Source: CAVSRC01 sp963732845
GTDB taxonomy: Bacteria > Pseudomonadota > Alphaproteobacteria > Rhizobiales > Kaistiaceae
Assembly (NCBI GenBank): GCA_963732845.1
Contig: CAVTBE010000020.1
Span: 62,001-126,000, forward strand
Direction of reading: 5' to 3'
DNA length: 64,000 nt
Numbering within the stretch: position 1 is the first letter of the stretch; the number at the start of each line of letters is the position of its first letter. The position numbers and the translations under genes were made by a program. Below, in pieces: positions 16,451 through 23,726 of this stretch. The notes below the pieces were generated by a model. The model ran no database searches and had not been told where the DNA came from. It saw only the letters and a list, made by a program, of their open reading frames with translations.

Positions 16451-18130
16451 ATGACCGAGAAAACAGCCACCGAGTGGTGGCGCGGCGCCGTCATCTACCA
16501 GATCTACCCGCGCTCCTTTCAGGATTCGAACGGCGACGGCATCGGCGATCTTAACGGCATCACGCGCCGGCTCGGCTACATCGCCGACCTCGGCGTCGAT
16601 GCGGTGTGGATCTCGCCCTTCTTCGTCTCGCCGATGAAGGATTTCGGCTACGACGTGGCGGACTACACCGACGTCGACCCGATCTTCGGGAAGCTCGCCG
16701 ATTTCGACGCCGTGGTGGCGGAGGCGCATCGCCGCGGCCTCAAGGTGATCATCGACCAGGTGCTGTCGCACACCTCCGACGAGCACCCCTGGTTCGGGGA
16801 GAGCCGCGCCGACCGGACGAACCCGAAAGCCGACTGGTATGTCTGGGCCGACGCCCTGCCGGACGGGTCGCCGCCCAACAACTGGCTGTCGATCTTCGGC
16901 GGGCCGGCGTGGCAATGGGACACGCGGCGGCGCCAGTATTACTTCCACAATTTCCTCACCGAGCAGCCCGACCTCAACCTGCACAACGGCGACGTTCAGG
17001 ACGCACTGCTGAAGACCGTCGAATTCTGGCTGAAGCGCGGCGTCGACGGGTTACGCCTCGACACCGCCAACTTCTATTTCCATTCGCAGACGCTGAAATC
17101 GAACCCGCCGGCCGCACCCGGTGCCAACAGCGATGTTGCCGCCGCCAATCCCTACGGCATGCAGGAACATCTCTACGACAAGAGCCAGCCGGAGAACCTC
17201 GCCTTCCTCAAGCGGCTGAGGGCGCTGCTCGACCGCTACGGCGCGACCACCACGGTCGGCGAGGTTGCCGACGGAGCGCGCGCGCTGAAGACGATGGCCG
17301 CCTATACCTCGGGCGGCGACAAGCTGCACATGTGCTACACCTTCGATTTCCTCGGGCCGACCTTCTCGGCGCGCTTCTTCCGCGAAAAGGTCGAGGCTTT
17401 CGAGGCCATGGTGAAGGACGGCTGGGCGTGCTGGGCCTTCTCCAACCACGACGTCATCCGCCATGTCAGCCGCTGGGGCGCGGGCCGAGACCGCGACAGG
17501 CTGGCGCGGCTGACGATCGCGATCCTCTTGTCACTGCGCGGCTCGGTCAGCCTCTACCAGGGCGAGGAGCTCGGCCTCGGCGAAGCCGAGCTGCGTTTCG
17601 AGGATCTGGTCGATCCCTACGGCATCACGTTCTGGCCGGAATTCAAGGGCCGCGACGGCTGCCGCACGCCGATGGTGTGGGAGCGGCAAGCGCCGAATGG
17701 CGGCTTTTCGACGGCCAAGCCCTGGCTGCCGGTGCCGGCCGAGCATCTGGGGCTGGCGGTCGACGCCGAGAGCGGCGACGAGGCTTCCGTGCTGGCGCAT
17801 TACCGGCGGCTCATCGCCTTCCGCCGCGACCATCCGGCGCTGAGGACCGGCACGATCCGTTTCCTCGATGCGCCCGACGACGTGCTCGCCTTCGTGCGCG
17901 CCGACGATGGCGAGGCGATCCTCTGCCTGTTCAATCTCGGCAAGGCGGAGGCCGAAATGCCGGCGCCAAGCAGGCTGACGCCGCTGGCGGATTCCGGTTC
18001 TGCCGCCCGACTGGACGCCGGCCGGCGCACGGTGACGCTGGCGCCGGGGGAGGCCTTCTTCGGGCGGCTCGAGGCTTCCGCGACCGACCAGGGCGGCGGT
18101 CAGACGCCGCCCGAATGGACGATCTGGTAG
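16451..18130 (+). CDS. GH13 alpha-glucosidase (oligo-1,6-/trehalulose-type)
   Basis: A 559-residue cytoplasmic glycosidase starting MTEKTATEWWRGAVIYQIYPRSFQDSNGDGIGDL. The GH13 catalytic set is complete: Asp204 nucleophile in GLRLDTANF, Glu271 acid/base in VGEVADG and Asp334 in FSNHD. Region I is VIIDQVLSHTSDEHPWF, and QPDLNLHN marks GH13 subfamily 23-like alpha-glucosidases common in Rhizobiales. The C-terminal beta domain ends in APGEAFFGRL. It probably cleaves sucrose isomers or maltose-like disaccharides after import. No transporter is adjacent. Its end overlaps the convergent ferritin-like gene by 31 bases. Confidence 0.92.
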   Translation: MTEKTATEWWRGAVIYQIYPRSFQDSNGDGIGDLNGITRRLGYIADLGVDAVWISPFFVSPMKDFGYDVADYTDVDPIFGKLADFDAVVAEAHRRGLKVIIDQVLSHTSDEHPWFGESRADRTNPKADWYVWADALPDGSPPNNWLSIFGGPAWQWDTRRRQYYFHNFLTEQPDLNLHNGDVQDALLKTVEFWLKRGVDGLRLDTANFYFHSQTLKSNPPAAPGANSDVAAANPYGMQEHLYDKSQPENLAFLKRLRALLDRYGATTTVGEVADGARALKTMAAYTSGGDKLHMCYTFDFLGPTFSARFFREKVEAFEAMVKDGWACWAFSNHDVIRHVSRWGAGRDRDRLARLTIAILLSLRGSVSLYQGEELGLGEAELRFEDLVDPYGITFWPEFKGRDGCRTPMVWERQAPNGGFSTAKPWLPVPAEHLGLAVDAESGDEASVLAHYRRLIAFRRDHPALRTGTIRFLDAPDDVLAFVRADDGEAILCLFNLGKAEAEMPAPSRLTPLADSGSAARLDAGRRTVTLAPGEAFFGRLEASATDQGGGQTPPEWTIW

Positions 18131-18597
18131 TAGATCTTCTCGAGTTCTTCCTTGTGCTGCGCCTCTTCATTGGCAAGGAAGGCGAAGGCGGTCTTGAGCG
18201 CCCCTTCGGGAGCGCTCTGGGCAAGCTCGGTATATTGCTCCATCGCCGCGGTCTCGCGCAGCAGCGCGTATTGCAGCACGGTCTGGTCGTCAGGGTTTTC
18301 GCCGAGATTGGGGGTCTGCACGCAGTCCGAGAACTTGCCGTCGGCCACCGGCCGCGCAATCTTCTCCTCCATGTGCCCCGTCACATCGGGGTCGGCGGCG
18401 AGCTTGGTGAACAGGTCGACGTGACCCTGCTCCTCTTCGGCGAGTTCCTCGGCCAGCCAGCGCAGGTTCTTCGACACCTTGGGGACCAGCGCCTTGTAGA
18501 AATCGCGCGCCACCACTTCGAACTGGGTGGCCGTGTCCATGATCTCCCTGACGGTGGTCAGGCCGGTCAGCTTGTCCTTGTTGGCTTCGCTGCTCAT
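18100..18597 (-). CDS. Ferritin-like / rubrerythrin-type di-iron protein
   Basis: A 165-residue four-helix protein with the di-iron ligands of the ferritin-like superfamily: an N-terminal helix TATQFEVVARDFYKAL, EELAEEEQGHVDLF (ExxH), ETAAMEQYTELAQ and ANEEAQHKEELEKI (ExxH). There is no rubredoxin CxxC tail, so it is erythrin-like rather than classic rubrerythrin. Its start overlaps the preceding flavoprotein gene by ATGA, making it the last gene of the 13-gene membrane-complex operon. It may scavenge peroxide or oxygen, or manage iron, for an oxygen-sensitive iron-sulfur complex; this is inference from context. Confidence 0.82.
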   Translation of the reverse strand: MSSEANKDKLTGLTTVREIMDTATQFEVVARDFYKALVPKVSKNLRWLAEELAEEEQGHVDLFTKLAADPDVTGHMEEKIARPVADGKFSDCVQTPNLGENPDDQTVLQYALLRETAAMEQYTELAQSAPEGALKTAFAFLANEEAQHKEELEKIYYQIVHSGGV

Positions 18598-20384
18598 GTC
18601 AGACTCTCCCTCTTGGCGGCGAGCACGGCGCCCACGGAGCTAGCGACGCGATGTCCGTCGGCCACCGCGTGGATGACGTCGGGACCGGAGACCGCGTCGC
18701 CGGCGGCCCAGAGCCACGGCTCGGAGGTGTGGCCGTCGGCGTCGATACGGATGCGGCCGCGGTTCCATTCCAGCTTCTCGGTGAGCTCCTTGCCGAGCAG
18801 CGCGATGTCGGCGGCCTGACCGATGGCCTCGATGACCATCTGGGCCGGGTGCACCATCTCGTCGGCCTCGTCGTATTTCGGGGCGAAGCGGCCCTCTTCG
18901 TCGAAGATCGCCTTGCACTTCCAGGTCCGCAAACCGGCGACCGCGCCGTCCTTGACGACGATCTCCTGAGGCCCGCGGGCATCGTAGATCACGCAGCCCT
19001 CCTCCTGCGCTTCCTCGACCTCCTCATGGTCGGCGAGGAAATGGGCGAAATCTTCCAGCGCGGTCACGGTCATGCCGACCTTGCCGAACTTCTTCTTCTG
19101 CAGGCGGGCCATGGAGCGGGCGATGTCCATGGCGACGTTGCCGCCGCCGATCACCGCGATCTGCTCCGGCACGGGCACCTCCTCGCCGGCGGTGATCCGG
19201 CGCAGGAGCTCGATGGCTGCTTCCGCCTTGTCGCTGCCCGGCACGCGGGTGGAGCGACCCTGATGCAGGCCGATGGTGAGCACCACCGCATCGTAGGCCT
19301 GCTTGAGCTGGTCGAGGGTGATCTCGCTGCCGACCCGCATGTTGCAGCGGATCTCGACGCCCATCGATTCGATGACGGAAATCTCGTGGTCGAGCACGTC
19401 GTAAGGCAGGCGGTATTCGGGGATGCCGTAGCGCATCATGCCGCCGGGCTTCGGCAACGCCTCGAAGACGACGACCTTGTGGCCCTGGCGGGCAAGATCA
19501 AAGGCGGTGGTGAGGCCGCCCGGCCCGGCGCCGACGATCGCCACCTTCCTGCCGGTCTCCGGCACGTCCGGCTTCTTGATCAGGTCGAAATAGCGCTCGC
19601 GCGGCACGTTGTCGGTGATGGCGCGCTTGAGCCAGCGGATGGCGATGGCGTCGCCCTCGTGCAGCGCGGCGCAGGAGGTCTCGCACTTGTGGGTGCAGAT
19701 GCGGCCGCAGACCTGGCTGAACGGATTGGTCTCGTAAAGGAGCTGCAGGCCGCCCTCGAAATCGCCCTCGCGCACCTTCTCGATGTAGTCGGGGATCGAC
19801 ATGTGGGCCGGGCATGTGGCGACGCACAGGCCGCACTGGACGCAGCGGTCGGCCTCGATCGCGGCTTCGGCCTGGGTGAAGCCGGCGACGATCTCGTCGA
19901 AATTGTCGATCCGCGCTTCGGACGACAACATCTCCATCGGGGCTCGCTCGATGCCCGAGAGCCGGCGTACATCCTCTCGGCTGTAGCCCTTCTCCTCGTT
20001 GTCCCACGACTTCTCGTCGACGCCGGGGATGAAGCGGAAGGCGTCCGGATCGCTGTCCACCCAGGTGTATTCGTTGGACATGGTGAGCGAGCCGGTCATG
20101 CACACGTCGACGCAGAGCGCGCACCAGCAGCAGCGCCCGTAATCGATCATCGGCCGGAGGCCCGAATCGCCGGGCTTCGGGTCGGAGACCGGCACCATGT
20201 CGATGGCGGCGTTCTGGCAGATCACCTCGCACGAGCCGCAGCCGATGCATTTGGCGATATCGTTCTGGTGGAAGCCGCGATAGCGCTCGGCGGCCTCGCG
20301 GTAGAGCGGGTCCTTGATGGTGACCGGCGTTTCGAGAGCGTGTTTCCACGCCGTGTAGGGGGAGAGCACATCGCGCAGGGACAT
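18594..20384 (-). CDS. NuoI-like ferredoxin fused to GltD-like FAD/NAD(P)H oxidoreductase
   Basis: A 596-residue cytoplasmic electron-input subunit. The N-terminal NuoI-like part has two 4Fe-4S motifs, Cys46-49-52-56 (CIGCGSCEVIC) and Cys85-88-91-95 (CWCALCVDVC), then TMSNEYTW as in complex I NuoI. The GltD-like part adds Cys181-184-187-191 and Cys226-230-234-238, a FAD site VGAGPGG at 284-290 and an NAD(P) site IGGGNVAMDIA near 430, ending in WAAGDAVSGPDVIHAVADG. So NAD(P)H electrons can pass through flavin and up to four clusters inside one chain. It follows the NuoD-like gene by eight bases. Archaeal MBS/MBH have a stand-alone NuoI-like subunit instead. The specific cofactor (NADH or NADPH) cannot be fixed by eye. 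Confidence 0.88.
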   Translation of the reverse strand: MSLRDVLSPYTAWKHALETPVTIKDPLYREAAERYRGFHQNDIAKCIGCGSCEVICQNAAIDMVPVSDPKPGDSGLRPMIDYGRCCWCALCVDVCMTGSLTMSNEYTWVDSDPDAFRFIPGVDEKSWDNEEKGYSREDVRRLSGIERAPMEMLSSEARIDNFDEIVAGFTQAEAAIEADRCVQCGLCVATCPAHMSIPDYIEKVREGDFEGGLQLLYETNPFSQVCGRICTHKCETSCAALHEGDAIAIRWLKRAITDNVPRERYFDLIKKPDVPETGRKVAIVGAGPGGLTTAFDLARQGHKVVVFEALPKPGGMMRYGIPEYRLPYDVLDHEISVIESMGVEIRCNMRVGSEITLDQLKQAYDAVVLTIGLHQGRSTRVPGSDKAEAAIELLRRITAGEEVPVPEQIAVIGGGNVAMDIARSMARLQKKKFGKVGMTVTALEDFAHFLADHEEVEEAQEEGCVIYDARGPQEIVVKDGAVAGLRTWKCKAIFDEEGRFAPKYDEADEMVHPAQMVIEAIGQAADIALLGKELTEKLEWNRGRIRIDADGHTSEPWLWAAGDAVSGPDVIHAVADGHRVASSVGAVLAAKRESLT

Positions 20385-20392
20385 GAGCCGCG

Positions 20393-21571
20393 TTACCTCT
20401 CGATTTCCGGCGGATAGGTGTGCAGCGAGACCATGAGCGCCGCCACGTCGGCGATGTTGGTGCCGGGGATCAGGTGCTCGAGCAGCGCCATCGCATGGGT
20501 GTAGGACGGCCCGCGCACGTTGACGCGGCGGGGATAGCCAGAGCCGTCGGTCACCAGGTAGTAGCCGTATTCGCCGCGCGAGCATTCGCCCTTGATGTAG
20601 GTCTCGCCGCGCGGAATCTTCCAATGGAGCACATTGGGGATCTTGGCCATGACGTCGCCGGTCTTCGGCATTTTGGCGAGGATCTGGCGGATGAGCGAGA
20701 TCGACTGCTTGATGTCGCGGAAGCGCACATGGGCGCGGTTGTAGATGTCGCTCACGTCAGCCGTCTGCACTTCCAGCTCGAGCTGGTCGTAGACCAGATA
20801 GGGGCTGTCCTTGCGCACGTCCTTGGCGACGCCGCCGGCGCGCGCATTGGGGCCGGTGACGCCATAGGGCTCGAACAGCTCGGGCGCGACCACGCCGACG
20901 CCCTTGGTGCGGCGCTTGAAGACCGCATTGCGGAACATGACCTTGTCGGTGTCGTCGAGATAGCGCTCGGCGGTCGTCAGCACCTCTTCCATGCGCTCGG
21001 CAAAGCCGTCGGGCAGATGGCCGCGGACGCCGCCGGGCAGGATGAACATGTGATAGATGCGGGCGCCGGTCAGCTCCTCGAAGCGGTCGAGCATGATGTC
21101 GCGGACATAGGTCAGCCACTGACCGACGATGCCGAGGCCGAGGCTGCCCGACTGTCCGCCCATGTACATCATGTAGGAGTTGAAGCGGCCCATCTCGAGG
21201 ATCAGCGTGCGGATCCACTTGGCCATCTCAGGCACTTCGATGCCGGCAAGATCCTCGACCGCCGCGGCGTAGCAATATTCGTTGAAGTCGGGCTCGGGCA
21301 CGCAGACGCGGCAGACGATCGGGAAGACCTGGATGAAGGTCCGCCGCTCCATCAGCTTCTCGAAGCCGCGATGGAGATAGCCGACATGGGTCTTGCCCTC
21401 GACGACCTCGTCGCCGCACACGGTCAACTCGACCGACATGTTGCCGGTGATGCCGGGGTGGTTAGGCCCCTGCCAGAGCTTGAGATACTTGCCGGTCTCG
21501 AGATCGATCTCGAGCTTGCCGTCGGGACCGACGGACGGGTACTGGGAGCGGTCGGTCTGCAGGTTGAGCAT
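20393..21571 (-). CDS. NuoD/hydrogenase-large-subunit-like protein lacking the C-terminal Ni ligands
   Basis: A 392-residue homologue of complex I 49-kDa and group 4 [NiFe]-hydrogenase large subunits (GPNHPGITGNMSVELTVCGD...VGYLHRGFEKLMERRTFIQVFPIV). In hydrogenases two CxxC pairs bind Ni-Fe. Here the first pair is present as Cys87-Arg-Val-Cys90. The C-terminus (NIADVAALMVSLHTYPPEIER) has no cysteine, as in NuoD. A [NiFe] centre is therefore not expected, yet CxxC is also absent from true NuoD, so this is an intermediate type as described for archaeal MBS/MBX. It faces the NuoB-like subunit at the base of the membrane arm. The start is ATG 21571, one base after the NuoC-like stop. Confidence 0.88.
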   Translation of the reverse strand: MLNLQTDRSQYPSVGPDGKLEIDLETGKYLKLWQGPNHPGITGNMSVELTVCGDEVVEGKTHVGYLHRGFEKLMERRTFIQVFPIVCRVCVPEPDFNEYCYAAAVEDLAGIEVPEMAKWIRTLILEMGRFNSYMMYMGGQSGSLGLGIVGQWLTYVRDIMLDRFEELTGARIYHMFILPGGVRGHLPDGFAERMEEVLTTAERYLDDTDKVMFRNAVFKRRTKGVGVVAPELFEPYGVTGPNARAGGVAKDVRKDSPYLVYDQLELEVQTADVSDIYNRAHVRFRDIKQSISLIRQILAKMPKTGDVMAKIPNVLHWKIPRGETYIKGECSRGEYGYYLVTDGSGYPRRVNVRGPSYTHAMALLEHLIPGTNIADVAALMVSLHTYPPEIER

Positions 21572-21572
21572 G

Positions 21573-22127
21573 CTACTTCGCTCCTTCCGGGTGGACGTCC
21601 GGATAGAGATGCTTCTTCATGTGCTCGCGCGGATCGATGGTCTCGCGGCCGGGACGCTCGCGATAGGTCTGCTGCGAATAGGCGAGCGTATCGAAATCGC
21701 GGCGATAGGGCGGCAGGTCGGTCCAGCCTTCCAGGATGAATTCCTCGTTGACCCGCGGCGAGCCGGGGAAGTCGATGCCGAACATCTCCTTGAGCTCGCG
21801 CTGATAGGTCGCCGCCGTCGGCCACAGATCGTGGATGGTGTCGCCGGTGGCCTTGCGACGGTCGAGCATGACGCGCAGCGCCAGCGTCTGGTCGGCCTTG
21901 CGGTTGTTCATCATGTAGGTGAGCTGGAACTTGCCGTCCTCGATCCAGTCGACCGCAGTCAAGAGGACGAGATGGGTGAAGCCCTCCATGTCGCGCAGCT
22001 CGACGAGGAGCGCGCGCAGCTCGTCGCGCGGCACCGTGACGAAGGCGAGTTTGGCATGCCGGAACTCGGGGGGCTCCAGGCGATAGCGTTTGGCGAGGCG
22101 GTCGAGCAGGGCTTTCATGGCGTTCAC
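21573..22127 (-). CDS. NuoC-like 30-kDa subunit
   Basis: A 184-residue homologue of the NADH dehydrogenase 30-kDa subunit, also found in group 4 hydrogenases (K subunit). Visible marks are LRDMEGFTHLVLLTAVDWIEDGKFQLTYMM and the family signature YQRELKEMFGIDFPGSP (normally ER-E-x-x-D-x-x-G-I-x-F-x-G). It then has WTDLPPYRRDF, which normally docks on the NuoD-like subunit. It overlaps the end of the NuoB-like gene (start 22127 against stop 22124); ATG 22118 is an alternative start. It binds no cofactor and serves as an assembly scaffold in the peripheral arm. Confidence 0.88.
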   Translation of the reverse strand: MNAMKALLDRLAKRYRLEPPEFRHAKLAFVTVPRDELRALLVELRDMEGFTHLVLLTAVDWIEDGKFQLTYMMNNRKADQTLALRVMLDRRKATGDTIHDLWPTAATYQRELKEMFGIDFPGSPRVNEEFILEGWTDLPPYRRDFDTLAYSQQTYRERPGRETIDPREHMKKHLYPDVHPEGAK

Positions 22128-22816
22128 CAGCTGTAGTCCGGCATGTCCCAGTCCTTGATCACGGCCTTCTGGTTGGCCTTGTACTGGGCGAAATTCTCGG
22201 CGTACTTGTTGGCGCCCTCGGCCTTGCCGGCGCGGATGATCTTCTTCAGCTCCATGAAGCCGGCGAGCAGCGCCTCAGGCCGCGGCATGCAGCCGGCGAT
22301 GTAGAGATCGACGGGCAGGTAATCGTCGAGCCGCTTGATGGTGTTGTAGCTGTCCCAGTACATGCCGCCATTGATGGTGCACGACCCCAGGCCGACGACG
22401 TATTTGGGCTGCTGCATCTGCTCATAGGAGCGGATGGCGCGCTTCAGCGTCTTCACCGAGAGATAGCCGGAGATCATCAGCAGGTTCGCCTGGCGCGGGG
22501 TCGGCCGCCACTGGACGCCGAAACGGTAGGCGTCGAAGCGCGGCGTCATCAGCGGGCGCATCTCGATGGCGCCGCACCCCGTTCCGAAGCCGAGGATCCA
22601 CAGGCTCTCCGCCCGCGCCCAGTTGTAGAAGTCCTCGACGATCTTGAAATAGGCCTTCGGGTGGACCTTGGGCGCCGCCTCGCAGAAGTAGTCCTTGAGC
22701 GGCTCGATCTCGATCACCTGGCCGTCGGGCGTTTCGACTGTGCGCGGCCGAAGCTCCTCGCGCAGCGGGATTTCCTTGTCGACGTTCTTGATGAATTTGG
22801 GATCGACGTGTTTCAT
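22124..22816 (-). CDS. NuoB-like 20-kDa iron-sulfur subunit with three cluster cysteines
   Basis: A 230-residue homologue of complex I NuoB and hydrogenase small subunits, which hold the cluster next to the active site. Landmarks are GTGCGAIEM (78-86), RPTPRQANLLMISG (104-117), GSCTINGGMY (145-153) and AGCMPRPEALL (175-184). Complex I has two vicinal cysteines in C-C-F-V-E-M; the aligned residues here are Cys81-Gly82 with Glu85 in register. That leaves Cys81, Cys146 and Cys176, three ligands instead of four. A cluster with an open iron site is what the Pyrococcus MBS structure work proposed as catalytic for sulfane sulfur. Compared with family members it is N-terminally extended. Alignment is by eye. 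Confidence 0.88.
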   Translation of the reverse strand: MKHVDPKFIKNVDKEIPLREELRPRTVETPDGQVIEIEPLKDYFCEAAPKVHPKAYFKIVEDFYNWARAESLWILGFGTGCGAIEMRPLMTPRFDAYRFGVQWRPTPRQANLLMISGYLSVKTLKRAIRSYEQMQQPKYVVGLGSCTINGGMYWDSYNTIKRLDDYLPVDLYIAGCMPRPEALLAGFMELKKIIRAGKAEGANKYAENFAQYKANQKAVIKDWDMPDYSW

Positions 22817-22820
22817 CGGA

Positions 22821-23726
22821 TCACACCGTCAGGATGGCGAGGATGCCGATCGGCAGCCCCCATTTGAGGAAGAAGCGGATGGACTGCTCGACGTGGAAGC
22901 GCGGATGGACGACGCCGATCACGGCCGAGACCATGTAGAGGGCGAAGACCTTGATCGCGAACTCGCCCCAGTTCGACGCGCCGCCGAAGAACAGATTCAT
23001 GTAGACGACCGTCTTGGCGACCGGGAACAGCGAACGGTTGGTCTGCAACAGCGCCAGATAGGCGGAGTGGAACTCGGTCGGCGGGCCGATCGGAATCTCC
23101 TGCGGTGCCAGCACCACGTCGAAGGGGGCGCGCATCATGGTGCCGACGAAGGAGACCATGGCGGCCAGCACAATCAGCGGCTCGCTGAACAGCGTCCAGT
23201 TGAAGATGGAGCCTTGCTGGGCAGCGACGATCTTGGTGATGTCGAGCGTGCCGTAGTGCAGCGCCATGGCATAGACGGCGAGCGCCAGCGGCAGTTCGGC
23301 CATGGTGACCTGGGAGAGGCCGCGGGAGACGCCGATTGCCGCATAGGGGTGACCGGACTCGCCAGCGCCCAGCGCCATGCCGAGCGTGCCGAAAAAGACG
23401 AAATAGAGCGCCAGGATCAGGTCGCCGGAATAGGAGAAGTTCTGGTTCCAGCTCGAGCCGTAGATGGTCGGCACGAAGAGCAGCAGGCCGATGCCGCCGG
23501 TCAGGCGGAAGACCGGGCCGAGGTAGTACATGACGCCGTGCGTGATCTTGGAGCGCAGCGCGACGTTCTTGAAGATGTCGACGTAGTTCTGCCAGACCGG
23601 AATGCCGTAGCGGCCGCTGGCGCGCGCCGCGATCTTCTGCACCACCGCGGTCATGATCAGCCCGTAGTTGAGGACGATGAACAGCGTCGCTGCGGCATAG
23701 ACGAGCTGCATCCACTCGAACTTCAT
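22821..23726 (-). CDS. NuoH-like membrane anchor subunit
   Basis: A 301-residue integral membrane protein with about eight hydrophobic helices, homologous to NuoH and the M subunit of MBH/MBS, which links the iron-sulfur arm to the ion-pumping arm. Landmarks are MTAVVQKIAARASGRYGIPVWQNYVDIFK (the first cytoplasmic loop, contacting the NuoB-like subunit), ALAAGESGHPYAAIG-like ALGAGESGHPYAAIGVSRGLSQVTMAELPLALA, and MMRAPFDVVLAPQEIPIGPPTEFHSAYLAL, the PFD...E..I..GP..E motif. It overlaps the fused antiporter gene by ATGA and is followed closely by the NuoB-like gene. Confidence 0.9.
   Translation of the reverse strand: MKFEWMQLVYAAATLFIVLNYGLIMTAVVQKIAARASGRYGIPVWQNYVDIFKNVALRSKITHGVMYYLGPVFRLTGGIGLLLFVPTIYGSSWNQNFSYSGDLILALYFVFFGTLGMALGAGESGHPYAAIGVSRGLSQVTMAELPLALAVYAMALHYGTLDITKIVAAQQGSIFNWTLFSEPLIVLAAMVSFVGTMMRAPFDVVLAPQEIPIGPPTEFHSAYLALLQTNRSLFPVAKTVVYMNLFFGGASNWGEFAIKVFALYMVSAVIGVVHPRFHVEQSIRFFLKWGLPIGILAILTV

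Noticed and set aside
20393..21571. Group 4 [NiFe]-hydrogenase large subunit
   Set aside because: The C-terminal CxxC needed to bind nickel is absent and no hyp maturation genes are in the window.
18594..23726. Respiratory complex I (nuo operon)
   Set aside because: No NuoE, F, G, A, J or true N genes; NuoD- and NuoB-like proteins lack the complex I residue pattern; Mrp E, F, G, B genes are present instead.
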